Source: Candidatus Aminicenantes bacterium UBA647
GTDB taxonomy: Bacteria; Acidobacteriota; Aminicenantia; UBA2199
DNA length: 64,000 bases
Direction: 5' to 3'
Assembly: GCA_002299555.1 (NCBI GenBank)
Contig: DBOL01000103.1
Coordinates: 5,838-69,837 of the forward strand
Part shown: one piece after another, positions 18,198 to 26,456 of the stretch
Layout: each line of letters begins with the position of its first letter
Position numbering within the stretch: position 1 is the stretch's first letter
Made by a program: the position numbers and the translations under genes
The notes under the pieces: generated by a model
Told to the model about the DNA's origin: nothing
What the model saw: the letters and a program-made list of their open reading frames with translations, nothing else
Database searches by the model: none

Positions 18198-18599
18198 ATG
18201 AAAATTAACACAAAGATTAGATATGGACTTAGAATGCTGGTTCTTCTTGCTGAGAATAGCGATGTGATCAACACTGAAATTCTCGGAAAAAAGATGGTTG
18301 TATCACCTAAATATCTCAGGAAGCTTGCGGGTCCTATAGAAAAAGCTCATCTCATTTCAAGTGTTCAGGGTAAATACGGCGGCTACAAAATAAATAAGAA
18401 ACCTGAAGAAATTTTTATCTCAGATATTTTTAAAGCATATGATGAAAGTCTTCAGATCTCAGGTTGTTCCAGAGACACAGGGTGTATATTGTCTGATGAG
18501 TGCATTACTTCTAATCTTTGGAGATATTTTGAAGACCTTATATCAAAAGAGTTCTTCAATATATCATTGGACAAAATAATAGCCAACAAGTTTGTTTGA
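18198..18599 (+). CDS. Rrf2-family transcriptional regulator with Fe-S cysteine triad
   Basis: 133 residues. The N-terminal winged helix starts MKINTKIRYGLRMLVLLAE; the recognition region is VSPKYLRKLAGPIEKAHLI with the wing GKYGGYKI. Cys90, Cys96 and Cys102 are spaced C-x5-C-x5-C, as in IscR (92/98/104), so it probably binds a [2Fe-2S] or related cluster and senses Fe-S status, redox state or NO. No isc or suf genes are adjacent, so it could be an IscR- or NsrR-like global sensor. It is divergent from the flippase operon and convergent with a YkvA-like gene. Confidence 0.9.
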   Translation: MKINTKIRYGLRMLVLLAENSDVINTEILGKKMVVSPKYLRKLAGPIEKAHLISSVQGKYGGYKINKKPEEIFISDIFKAYDESLQISGCSRDTGCILSDECITSNLWRYFEDLISKEFFNISLDKIIANKFV

Positions 18600-18605
18600 A
18601 ATAAT

Positions 18606-19097
18606 CTACTTGTACTTTTTAAAAAACCCGGATATAGATTTAGGGATCTGAGAAGATAACTCATTCATAGTTGCAACTATCTCCTTTATTTTGATGAAGA
18701 TATCATCTTCCCCAACCCAATAAAATTTTATTTTCTCTCTCATTCCCTCATCACTGCTATTAATGATCTTATTTAGAAGAATAACTGCAATCAGGAGATC
18801 ATCAACAAAACCAAACACAGGAATAAAATCAGGAACTATATCAATTGGAGAAATAAAATATACAAACCCGATCGCGATCATACCTTTTGTCTTGGGTGAT
18901 ACTTCTTTGTCACTAACCAACTTTATCATGAGGTGAATAAGATCAGGGAATATTAGAAGGTATTGGACAAAGTTATCCATCCATTTCCCGCTTTTTTCCC
19001 CAAGCTTTCCGCTTTCAAACCAGTCAGTTACTTTCTTCCTGATCTTCAGATAAAAATCGTCAAAACTTCCTTTTTTATTGACAGGTAGTTTCCCCAT
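18606..19097 (-). CDS. YkvA-like protein (DUF1232)
   Basis: 163 residues. The core FVYFISPIDIVPDFIPVFGF followed by VDDLLIAVILL is the DUF1232/YkvA signature, a hydrophobic hairpin-like segment at about residues 92-125. Flanking regions are charged. Biochemical function of the family is not established; association with the membrane is likely. It ends 7 nt from the stop of the convergent Rrf2 gene. The start ATG has only a distant AAGG. It follows the TPR lipoprotein by 54 nt on the same strand. Confidence 0.85.
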   Translation of the reverse strand: MGKLPVNKKGSFDDFYLKIRKKVTDWFESGKLGEKSGKWMDNFVQYLLIFPDLIHLMIKLVSDKEVSPKTKGMIAIGFVYFISPIDIVPDFIPVFGFVDDLLIAVILLNKIINSSDEGMREKIKFYWVGEDDIFIKIKEIVATMNELSSQIPKSISGFFKKYK

Positions 19098-19151
19098 ATT
19101 AGTTGCCGCCTTATTTTAAATTAACAATAAAATCAACCTGAAAAACCGGAA

Positions 19152-20402
19152 CTACTTCTCAAGCTCTTCAAGTTCTTTAAGATATTCTTCCCTCTTTCTT
19201 TTCTTTACATAAATATCTTTGAACTTTTTGTTGTATTCATTGTTCTTTTTAACAAATTCAGCACTCTTTGAAGGATCTATCTTGATCATCTCCCTCCAAA
19301 GAAGTCCCATATAGGAATAAGGGTTCGGGTATTCAGGTGAAAGGTTCATGGCTTTCTCAAGTGCAGCAAAGCCTATATCAATTGCTTTCTTCCTATCTTC
19401 TTTTGGAAATATATCATCATCAACGGGAGTTTGATAGCTTTTGTTCCATGCTACAACGCCAAGTGAATAATAAGCTTCTGCAAACTCAAGTTTCTTTTCT
19501 TCGCTTAGATCAACAAGTTTTTTCTCAGCTTCATCAACTAATGATTTTAGTACAAGTTCTTTTTCCGCGATCAGATCAATGGCTTCTTCAAGAGTAGGAT
19601 AATTTTTCAACTCCTCTCTTTTTTCAGCAAGGAGCTCCTTCTTCTGGGCAGCTGGGATAGCTTTGTTCCCATCTACATTCCTGATATATTTATTAATATC
19701 CTGAACTCTTTTGATATCGGCATTGACCTTGTCTATATCTGAATAACTATCCAGTATTGTTGGATCCATCATCGCAACGATCCTTTTATTATGGGCCGCA
19801 ATAGCTTTGTCCCATGCTCTGTAATTCTGTAAATACACTGCATAATAGTGGTATCCACTAGGGTTGGTCGGCTCAAGTTCGATCCTCTTCTCATACATTT
19901 CATTTGCTTTCTCGAACTTACCATTCTGGGAATAAAAGTTTGCCAGCGTATAGAAAGATTTAGGAGAATCTGATGATTTTTCAAGAATCTTCAGAAAGTA
20001 TTTTTCAGCTTCCTCAAAATTCCCGATCTTATCAAAGATACTACCAAGAGCAATAATTACATGATCATCTTCCGGAAAAACTTCTTCGGCCATCTGAAGG
20101 TATTTTACAGCTTTTTCACTATATTCCAGATTTCTCTCTGTCTCTTTTCCCGGTTTGTACAACATGCTGTAGCATGTCCCGACATAAAGATAAGCAACGT
20201 CAAGTTCGGGGTTTTTTTCAAGCGCTATCTCATACTCTTCCGAAGCTTTCCGGAATTTTTCCTGAGCATATAATTTATTTGCTTCTCTAAGATGTTTATT
20301 TGCACTTAAATTTGAAACTGTTAACTTCTTACATCCTGAAACACCTGAAAGTAAAAACATTGCGATTATGAGTATCAAAACAGAGTATAATAATTTTTTC
20401 AT
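19152..20402 (-). CDS. TPR-repeat lipoprotein
   Basis: 416 residues. A lipoprotein signal peptide ends in a VSGC lipobox near residue 24, followed by tetratricopeptide repeats: REANKLYAQEKFRKASEEYE, AVKYLQMAEEVFPEDDHVII, KIGNFEEAEKYFLKILEKSS, NGKFEKANEMYEKRIELEPT and a distal AIDIGFAALEKAMNLSPEYP. The middle (about residues 225-300) is a charged, probably coiled-coil insert. Tandem ATGs occur; AGGAGG is 5 nt before the second (20402) and only 2 nt before the first, so I use the second. It is probably a periplasmic scaffold, partner unknown. Confidence 0.88.
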   Translation of the reverse strand: MKKLLYSVLILIIAMFLLSGVSGCKKLTVSNLSANKHLREANKLYAQEKFRKASEEYEIALEKNPELDVAYLYVGTCYSMLYKPGKETERNLEYSEKAVKYLQMAEEVFPEDDHVIIALGSIFDKIGNFEEAEKYFLKILEKSSDSPKSFYTLANFYSQNGKFEKANEMYEKRIELEPTNPSGYHYYAVYLQNYRAWDKAIAAHNKRIVAMMDPTILDSYSDIDKVNADIKRVQDINKYIRNVDGNKAIPAAQKKELLAEKREELKNYPTLEEAIDLIAEKELVLKSLVDEAEKKLVDLSEEKKLEFAEAYYSLGVVAWNKSYQTPVDDDIFPKEDRKKAIDIGFAALEKAMNLSPEYPNPYSYMGLLWREMIKIDPSKSAEFVKKNNEYNKKFKDIYVKKRKREEYLKELEELEK

Positions 20403-20484
20403 CATATCCTCCTCAGATATTGAAATATATTGTAATCTTCGGTAAAAGTCAAGTAATTTAGGGTAAAAATGTCGGTATAACTCT

Positions 20485-20847
20485 TCATTTCACCCGGTAG
20501 AACCACATAAGAAAAAGCCAAAGGTCCTGTATGTATGGGATAAGTTTATTGTTGAGATAAATTCTGGTTGTCTCTTGATCTTTTACAAGCTCAAACAATT
20601 CGTACAGATCATCGACATCGGGTGGATAAAAGCTAACATAGGTTTTTCTAAAGTCACCTTCACCTTCCTCCATGAAATAAGGGTTTTTTAATGCAAGCTC
20701 CAGGGCCTTTTCATATTTTCTGGATAAATGCTTCTGAAACCTTATGGTAACTTTGAACTCTTTGTTGCTTTTTTTCGGATTCAGGATATTCGAGAGCTTT
20801 TCAGCTTCGATCTTCTTCTTTGCATCCATGACAGAATTATAATACAA
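20485..20847 (-). CDS. Hypothetical protein (120 aa), TTG start
   Basis: A 120-residue, highly charged cytoplasmic protein I do not recognise. Basic N-terminal half (AKKKIEAEKLSNILNPKKSN, FQKHLSRKYEKALELALKN), acidic middle (YPPDVDDLYELFELVKD) and an aromatic C-terminus (QDLWLFLMWFYRVK). TTG at 20847 has GAGGGG 5 nt upstream, whereas ATG 20829 has no Shine-Dalgarno sequence, so TTG is favoured. It follows the uvrD-like gene by 37 nt on the same strand and may be the third gene of a pcm-uvrD transcript. Confidence 0.65.
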   Translation of the reverse strand: MYYNSVMDAKKKIEAEKLSNILNPKKSNKEFKVTIRFQKHLSRKYEKALELALKNPYFMEEGEGDFRKTYVSFYPPDVDDLYELFELVKDQETTRIYLNNKLIPYIQDLWLFLMWFYRVK

Positions 20848-20884
20848 AACAACCCCTCAAATCAAACTTAAACAGAGTCTGAGA

Positions 20885-22957
20885 TCATTCTGAAAATTTC
20901 AGTTTGACAATCGAGGTGTCAATAAGTTTTTCACCTTTCTCTCTGAAATCTACAAGGTATTTAGTTTCATCAGTTTTTTTTAATACTGCACCCAATCCAA
21001 AAACGGGATGCTCCACTATCATCTCCGGTTGTGATCCTGACGAGGATTTATCCGGAGAAACACCTGAAATGCTTCCCAGAAGTTCTCCGAAGGAATAAGC
21101 AACGTTTACATTGTTAAGCCCTGTCTCAAGCAAAAATTCAGATTCCCTTGCTCCTCCTGTAGAGATCACAAGTCTGTCAATTGCTCTTGTGGAAGCAACA
21201 TACATGAGGCGTCTCTCTTCCTCGATCTCCATTTTTTCCTTTCTCATGAAAAACGGCATATATGTACTATTCACCCCGACAACAACTACAGTCGGATATT
21301 CCAATCCTTTAGAATTGTGCATCGTAAGCAGGAGTACCTTTTCGGAATTCGAGTCTTTACCCCTCCCTGATTCCAGAGATAATTTGTCAAGAAGTTCATG
21401 GATATCTTTTTTTTCATCCGACTCAGACTCCCACTTTTTAATAAAATCCAGAAGCTCATCGATATTAAGGAGCCTGTCATCCTGCCTGCGCTCCTTCAGG
21501 TATCCGGTGTATCCTGAATCATCCAACAACATCTGGAGCAGATCAGATAAACTTCGCTCCCTGTTCCCTTCACTGACTTTACAGATTTTTTCAAAGAAGG
21601 GCTTCGCATTGAACTTGTCAAGGAAATACTCCTTCAGCGAGTTCAAAAGAGAAATCCCATTTTCATTGCTCCGGGCTCTTATTTGCTCAAGCGATTTCGC
21701 CCCTATCCCAAGAGGAAGAAAATCAATTACCCTCAAAAATGAAACATCATCTTCCGGATTGAGAGCCAACCTCAACAGAGAGACCGAATCCTTTATCTCC
21801 TTTCTGTCAAAGAACCTTAACCCTTTGACTATCCGGTAATTAATTCCCCTCTTCTGAAATACTGACTCGAAAGGGAAAGATTGAGAATTGATCCTGTATA
21901 AAATCGCAAGGGGAAACATGGAGGGGTCTTCCCTGGAATAGTGCTCTATCATATCTGCAACCTGCTCTGCCTCCGACTCCTTCGAAGAGACAAGCATAAG
22001 TGTGACAGGATTTCCACTCACCCTCTCCGTCCACATCTCCTTTACCTGCCTGAACTTATTCCTTCTGATCAGAGTATTTGCAAAATCGAGGATCTCTCTG
22101 GTGGATCTGTAGTTCCGCTCCATCTTCATGGTCCTTGCCCCTTTAAAATCCTCCTTGAAATCGGTCATAAAGCGGATATTTGCTCCACGCCAGGAATAGA
22201 CGGCCTGATCATCATCACCTACAACGGTTATTGCACCATGCTTAGAAGCTATCAGACGGATCAATTCATACTGATTCGGATTCGTATCCTGAAATTCATC
22301 AACAAGTATATATTTGAAACGGGACTGATACATTTCTCTGGTTTTCTTATCCCCACTCAGCATTAGAACAGGAAGGGATATCAGATCTTCAAAATCCCAC
22401 CTTTTATTTTTTTTCTGTTGTGCCCAGTATTGAGAAAATATATCTGTCTCATCTTCGGAAAATCCTTTTCTGGACAACATATCTCTGTTGTTGGGATAAA
22501 GCAGGTTCATTTTTGCTCTGTTTATTTTTCTTACTACATCATCGACCATATCACTGGTAAAGTATGAAAATTTTTCTTTTATAATATTTCCAATGATTTT
22601 TTTCTGATCTTTGTCGTCACCGATCGCCCAATCAGTATTGTATCCGGCATTTACTCCTGATTCTCTTAACATTTTCAATCCAAGTGAATGGAATGTTGAT
22701 ATATTGAAAAGAAACGGATCAATACCGGTTATGCCGGTAACCCTGTCTTTCATCTCGTTCGCGGCCTTGTTGGTAAAAGTTACACCAAGTATGTTTAAAG
22801 GCGAATATCCGTGCTCTTTTATGAGATACGCTATCTTATTCGTTATAACACGCGTCTTTCCCGAGCCTGCTCCTGCCAGAATAAGCAATGGCCTTTCAAT
22901 GAACTTTACCGCTTCGATCTGTTCATCATTCAGTTCAGAGAAGACCTTACCGCTCAT
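20885..22957 (-). CDS. UvrD/PcrA/Rep-family DNA helicase
   Basis: 690-residue superfamily-1A 3'-5' DNA helicase. Motifs in order: Q motif LNDEQIEAV, Walker A AGAGSGKTR, VTFTNKAANEMKDR (Ia), VDEFQDTNPNQYELI (II), VVGDDDQAVYSWRGA (III), MERNYRSTREILDFAN (IV), LLTMHNSKGLEYPTVVVVGV (V) and EEERRLMYVASTRA (VI). It acts in nucleotide excision repair, mismatch repair or replication restart. Length suits PcrA/UvrD, and a C-terminal tail of about 60 residues ends in a beta-strand-rich HPVFGLGAVLKK segment as in PcrA tudor-like tails. It overlaps the pcm stop by 11 nt. Confidence 0.95.
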   Translation of the reverse strand: MSGKVFSELNDEQIEAVKFIERPLLILAGAGSGKTRVITNKIAYLIKEHGYSPLNILGVTFTNKAANEMKDRVTGITGIDPFLFNISTFHSLGLKMLRESGVNAGYNTDWAIGDDKDQKKIIGNIIKEKFSYFTSDMVDDVVRKINRAKMNLLYPNNRDMLSRKGFSEDETDIFSQYWAQQKKNKRWDFEDLISLPVLMLSGDKKTREMYQSRFKYILVDEFQDTNPNQYELIRLIASKHGAITVVGDDDQAVYSWRGANIRFMTDFKEDFKGARTMKMERNYRSTREILDFANTLIRRNKFRQVKEMWTERVSGNPVTLMLVSSKESEAEQVADMIEHYSREDPSMFPLAILYRINSQSFPFESVFQKRGINYRIVKGLRFFDRKEIKDSVSLLRLALNPEDDVSFLRVIDFLPLGIGAKSLEQIRARSNENGISLLNSLKEYFLDKFNAKPFFEKICKVSEGNRERSLSDLLQMLLDDSGYTGYLKERRQDDRLLNIDELLDFIKKWESESDEKKDIHELLDKLSLESGRGKDSNSEKVLLLTMHNSKGLEYPTVVVVGVNSTYMPFFMRKEKMEIEEERRLMYVASTRAIDRLVISTGGARESEFLLETGLNNVNVAYSFGELLGSISGVSPDKSSSGSQPEMIVEHPVFGLGAVLKKTDETKYLVDFREKGEKLIDTSIVKLKFSE

Positions 22958-23654
22958 CTATCCCTCTGATAAGTGGTGTGAAAGGAACAGGAATAAGGAT
23001 CGTCCTCTTAAAATTACCATCCTCTTTTTTTTCTATAAGGATGAATTCCTGAACCTTGGAAGAATAACTGACGGGAATGATCATTTTTCCTCCGGGTCTG
23101 AGCTGGTCAAGAAGATCAGGTGGTATATGGTCAGGAGAATAGGTACAGATTATCCCGTCAAAGGGGGCATTTTCTTTCCATCCGAGAGCTCCGTCACCTA
23201 TCCTGAAATTTATATTTTTATATCCGAGTGATTTTAAAAGTATTTCAGCTTTTTTTGAAAGAGGTGGCCGGTTTTCGATCGTATAAACATTTTTCACCAG
23301 CTCCGCTAATATTGCTGCATGAAATCCTGATCCGGTACCTATCTCAAGTACTTTCTTATCATAGTCCGGGGCAATAACATAGGTCATCATGGCAACAATA
23401 TAAGGCCTGTCGATCATCTGCCCTTCACCAATTGCCAGAGAAGAATCCCCATATGACTCTTTCCTGTATTTCTCGTCTACAAAGAGATGCCTCTTAACAT
23501 TTAAAAAAGCATTGGTCACTCTCCTATTTGTTATTCCCCTCTTGATTATCTGCTCTTCTACCATATTCTTCCTCAACTCTGAATATTCATCGCAAAACAA
23601 AATGGAAGCGAAGGCAATAAATATTGATAAAACAGCAAAATTGGATTTTTTCAC
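22947..23654 (-). CDS. pcm: Protein-L-isoaspartate O-methyltransferase, exported form
   Basis: 235 residues from GTG 23654. Methylates isoaspartyl residues in damaged proteins using SAM. Signatures are MVEEQIIKRGITNRRVTNAF, RHLFVDE, the substrate loop GEGQMIDRPYIVAMM, SAM motif I VLEIGTGSGFHAAILAELV and LRPGGKMIIPV. Residues 2-22 (KKSNFAVLSIFIAFASILFC) form a signal peptide or anchor, so the enzyme should work in the periplasm. The frame is open far upstream, but the -10 box 6 nt before this GTG supports it as the start. First gene of pcm-uvrD, divergent from relA. Confidence 0.87.
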   Translation of the reverse strand: MKKSNFAVLSIFIAFASILFCDEYSELRKNMVEEQIIKRGITNRRVTNAFLNVKRHLFVDEKYRKESYGDSSLAIGEGQMIDRPYIVAMMTYVIAPDYDKKVLEIGTGSGFHAAILAELVKNVYTIENRPPLSKKAEILLKSLGYKNINFRIGDGALGWKENAPFDGIICTYSPDHIPPDLLDQLRPGGKMIIPVSYSSKVQEFILIEKKEDGNFKRTILIPVPFTPLIRGIDER

Positions 23655-23660
23655 GATCCA

Positions 23661-23688
23661 ATTGTAGCAGATAATAAGGAAACAACAA
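23661..23688 (-). promoter_or_regulatory. Extended -10 promoter placing the start site on the pcm GTG
   Basis: Minus strand: TTGTTG (23688-23683), 16 bp, TACAAT (23666-23661) preceded by TGC, then 6 nt, then GTG at 23654. The predicted +1 coincides with the start codon. Confidence 0.6.
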
Positions 23689-23715
23689 AGATGATCATCC
23701 CTCGCACAAAAAATG

Positions 23716-23744
23716 TTGATATACAGGGCGATTTGTACTATATT
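23716..23744 (+). promoter_or_regulatory. Promoter of relA/spoT
   Basis: TTGATA (23716-23721), 17 bp, TATATT (23739-23744). The ATG at 23754 starts 9 nt after the -10 box. Because this promoter lies inside the upstream in-frame extension, it supports 23754 over 23691 as the start. Confidence 0.6.
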
Positions 23745-23753
23745 CTTTACAAA

Positions 23754-25898
23754 ATGATAAAACGGTTTTTTGAACTTCAGGAAAAAGTACTTAATTATCA
23801 CCCAAAGGCAAACACTGAACTTCTGAAAAAAGCATATTCAGTTGCAGCTGATGCACACATGAACCAGACCAGGGCAGACAAAGAGGCATATATTTCTCAT
23901 CCACTATCTGTTGCAGGGATCCTTGCAGATATGAAGCTCGACGAAATCTCTGTTGCTGCGGCACTCCTTCATGACGTTGTTGAAGACACGGATTATACAA
24001 TTGAGGACATAAACTCTTTATTCGGGAAAGAAGTAGGGGGTATCGTTTGGGGTGTGACAAAGATCACCAAAATTTCTGACCTCGATGCTGAAAATGCAAA
24101 GGCTGAGACACTCAAAAAGATCATTATTGCCATGACGGGAGATGTGAGGGTAATCCTTATCAAGCTCGCTGACAGGTTACACAACATCCTCACCCTTGGC
24201 GCACTCAAAGAAGAAAAACGGAAGAGGATCGCCAGAGAGACCCTTGATATATACGCACCAATAGCAGCACGACTGGGAATGGGCAAAATAAAAGTAACCC
24301 TTGAAGATATTTCATTCAAATATGCATGTCCGGCGGAATACGACAGAATCACTCGTGAGGTCGGGGTAAGAGAAGAGTGGGCAAATCAGAAACTTGAGAA
24401 ATTCCGGAAAGAACTGAAAAAGATCATGCGAGAACTGGGAATCTCCGGGGATATCGAATACAGGATCAAAAGAAAATTTTCGATCTATAAAAAATTAGAA
24501 AAGCAGAATATAGATATTGAGAAGGTCTATGATCTTCTTGCACTTCGTGTGGTAACAAAGTCGGTTGCTGACTGTTATGTGATAATTGGAGAAATACATC
24601 AAAGATACACTCCTCTTCCCGGAAGATGGCGTGATTTTATTGCTCACCCGAGAAATAACGGTTATCAATCGATACATACAACGATCATTTCCGGAGACGG
24701 GATCAAATACGAGATCCAGATACGGACAAAGGATATGCATAAGATCGCAGAAGAGGGGATCGCCGCACATTGGAAATATAAGGAGGGCATATCATTTCTT
24801 GAGAATGACCAGAGACTGGATTGGTTCAGAGAGATGATCGATGCCCACAAGGAGAACCCTGACCCTGAGGAATTTTTGAACCTCTTAAAAGGGGATCTGG
24901 TAGTGAAAGAGATATACGTTTTTACACCCAAGGGGAAAGTATTCAATCTTAAGATCGGGTCCACTGCAATCGATTTTGCATATGCTATTCATACCGAGAT
25001 CGGAGATAAGTGTTACGGGGCTATAGTGAATGAACACATGGTGTCAATAAAAAAAACCCTTAACTCTGGAGATGTTGTAGAAATAGTAACCAGAAAGAAC
25101 GCCTCACCTTCACTTGACTGGCTGAAATATACTGCGACCACGAAAGCACGAAAAAAAATATTGAACTTCCTTCAACAGGAGGAGAACAGAAAGAATATTG
25201 AGAAAGGGAAAAGGTTGTGGAGCAAGGTCCTGAGGGAATACAAGAAGAAATATAAGATCAAAGTGGACGAGAAAGAATTAAAGGATCGCCTGAAAAAAAT
25301 TCACTACAATGAGATCGAAATATTTTTTAGAGACATAGGATCCAACAAAAAAGCCCTAGATAAAAAAACCATGGGAGTGATCTTCAACGAAGTGGAAGCT
25401 TTCGAGATAATCCCTAAAAAAGTACGGTCAAAGAAGAGGGATCAACTTTACAGAATGATCAAGGTAGATGGGTATCAGGATATCGATGTTAAATTTGCAA
25501 AATGCTGCAATCCTATCAAAGGAGAAAAAATCAAAGGCTTCATCACATTGAAGAGGGGACTTGTAATTCACCGAGATAATTGCTCTAGCCTTAAGAATGT
25601 AATGCAGGAGAGAATAAAGAAGGTTGAGTGGAATGATGAGGCAGAATTTTCTCAACTTGTAAAATATGACATTATTGTTTCCGACAAGCCGGGAATGCTC
25701 AGTTTGATCTCGAATATAACTGCCAAACATGATTCGAATATCAAAAAGATAGAAAATGAAACGATCACTCAGAACTCAAGCAAGATCAAGATCTCTTTTG
25801 AGATCAACCATATCGGCCAATTAAAGGAGATCTATAAGGAATTTTCAGAGACCAAAGGTGTTTTTCAAGTAATAAGGAAAAGGATCTCGGAAAAATAA
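23754..25898 (+). CDS. relA/spoT: Bifunctional (p)ppGpp synthetase/hydrolase (RelA/SpoT)
   Basis: 714 residues from ATG 23754. Makes and degrades the stringent-response alarmone. The HD hydrolase domain is intact (ISHPLSVAGILADM, ALLHDVVEDT, LADRLHNI). The synthetase domain has YRIKRKFSIYKKL, RDFIAHPRNNGYQSIHTT and EIQIRTKDMHKIAEEG. TGS (VFTPKGKVFNLKIGSTAIDF), a zinc-finger-like CCNP segment and a C-terminal ACT domain follow. Both activities are therefore expected, the Rel/SpoT type. The family N-terminus aligns with FELQEKVLNYHP, which follows this start. An in-frame ATG at 23691 has an AAGGA 10 nt upstream and is the alternative. It ends 3 nt before the convergent queH stop. Confidence 0.96.
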   Translation: MIKRFFELQEKVLNYHPKANTELLKKAYSVAADAHMNQTRADKEAYISHPLSVAGILADMKLDEISVAAALLHDVVEDTDYTIEDINSLFGKEVGGIVWGVTKITKISDLDAENAKAETLKKIIIAMTGDVRVILIKLADRLHNILTLGALKEEKRKRIARETLDIYAPIAARLGMGKIKVTLEDISFKYACPAEYDRITREVGVREEWANQKLEKFRKELKKIMRELGISGDIEYRIKRKFSIYKKLEKQNIDIEKVYDLLALRVVTKSVADCYVIIGEIHQRYTPLPGRWRDFIAHPRNNGYQSIHTTIISGDGIKYEIQIRTKDMHKIAEEGIAAHWKYKEGISFLENDQRLDWFREMIDAHKENPDPEEFLNLLKGDLVVKEIYVFTPKGKVFNLKIGSTAIDFAYAIHTEIGDKCYGAIVNEHMVSIKKTLNSGDVVEIVTRKNASPSLDWLKYTATTKARKKILNFLQQEENRKNIEKGKRLWSKVLREYKKKYKIKVDEKELKDRLKKIHYNEIEIFFRDIGSNKKALDKKTMGVIFNEVEAFEIIPKKVRSKKRDQLYRMIKVDGYQDIDVKFAKCCNPIKGEKIKGFITLKRGLVIHRDNCSSLKNVMQERIKKVEWNDEAEFSQLVKYDIIVSDKPGMLSLISNITAKHDSNIKKIENETITQNSSKIKISFEINHIGQLKEIYKEFSETKGVFQVIRKRISEK

Positions 25899-25901
25899 TA
25901 G

Positions 25902-26456
25902 CTATTTTTCCCGTTTTCTATCTCTGTCTCTCATGGAATAAACGCATCCACAATAGTCCTGGTGAACGATCCCAAGATCCATGCTCATTTTTTTTCCGAT
26001 ATTAAAGCCGTCTCTCTTTTTGAAATTTTCGGGAAGAAACTCAACTTCGTATTTCTCACTCATCTTCTGTCCGGAACTATTTATCTGGACAATATTCTTA
26101 TATGGGCTGATTGATAATGTTGATGCTACCATGTCAAAACCATTTTGCTTTGCATATTCGAATACTTTTTCAAATCTCATATCAAAACAGATAGAACAAC
26201 GCTCGCCTCTCTCAGGATCATTCTCATGTCCTTTTGCAAGCTGAAACCACTTGGCATCTTCGTAATTAGAAATTACATTTTTCCATCCCAGTTTTTCCGA
26301 AACCTTTTTTAACTCATCCACTCTGAATTCATACTCTTTAGCAGGATGAATATTGGGATTATAAAAAAACCCGGTCACATCAAAATTTTCCCGGAGTCTT
26401 TCAATTACCAGAACAGAGCATGGAGCACAACAGATATGCAGCAGCAGCTTCTTCAT
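25902..26456 (-). CDS. queH: Epoxyqueuosine reductase QueH
   Basis: 184 residues. QueH (formerly DUF208) performs the last step of queuosine synthesis in tRNA, reducing epoxyqueuosine, with a 4Fe-4S cluster and an adjacent iron. Diagnostic motifs are LLHICCAPCSV (vicinal cysteines 9/10 and Cys13), FFYNPNIHPAKEYEFR, GERCSICFDMR, ASTLSISPYKN and QDYCGCVYSMRDR. It is the oxygen-independent alternative to the cobalamin enzyme QueG. It overlaps the PHP gene upstream by 4 nt (ATGA), so the two are coupled. Confidence 0.95.
   Translation of the reverse strand: MKKLLLHICCAPCSVLVIERLRENFDVTGFFYNPNIHPAKEYEFRVDELKKVSEKLGWKNVISNYEDAKWFQLAKGHENDPERGERCSICFDMRFEKVFEYAKQNGFDMVASTLSISPYKNIVQINSSGQKMSEKYEVEFLPENFKKRDGFNIGKKMSMDLGIVHQDYCGCVYSMRDRDRKREK

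Noticed and set aside
21111..21839. 242-codon antisense frame inside the UvrD-like gene
   Set aside because: The sense strand encodes conserved helicase motifs throughout; the antisense product has no domain signature or ribosome-binding site.
22611..23231. 206-codon plus-strand frame across the pcm/uvrD junction
   Set aside because: Both sense genes are clearly conserved here, so this is a shadow frame.
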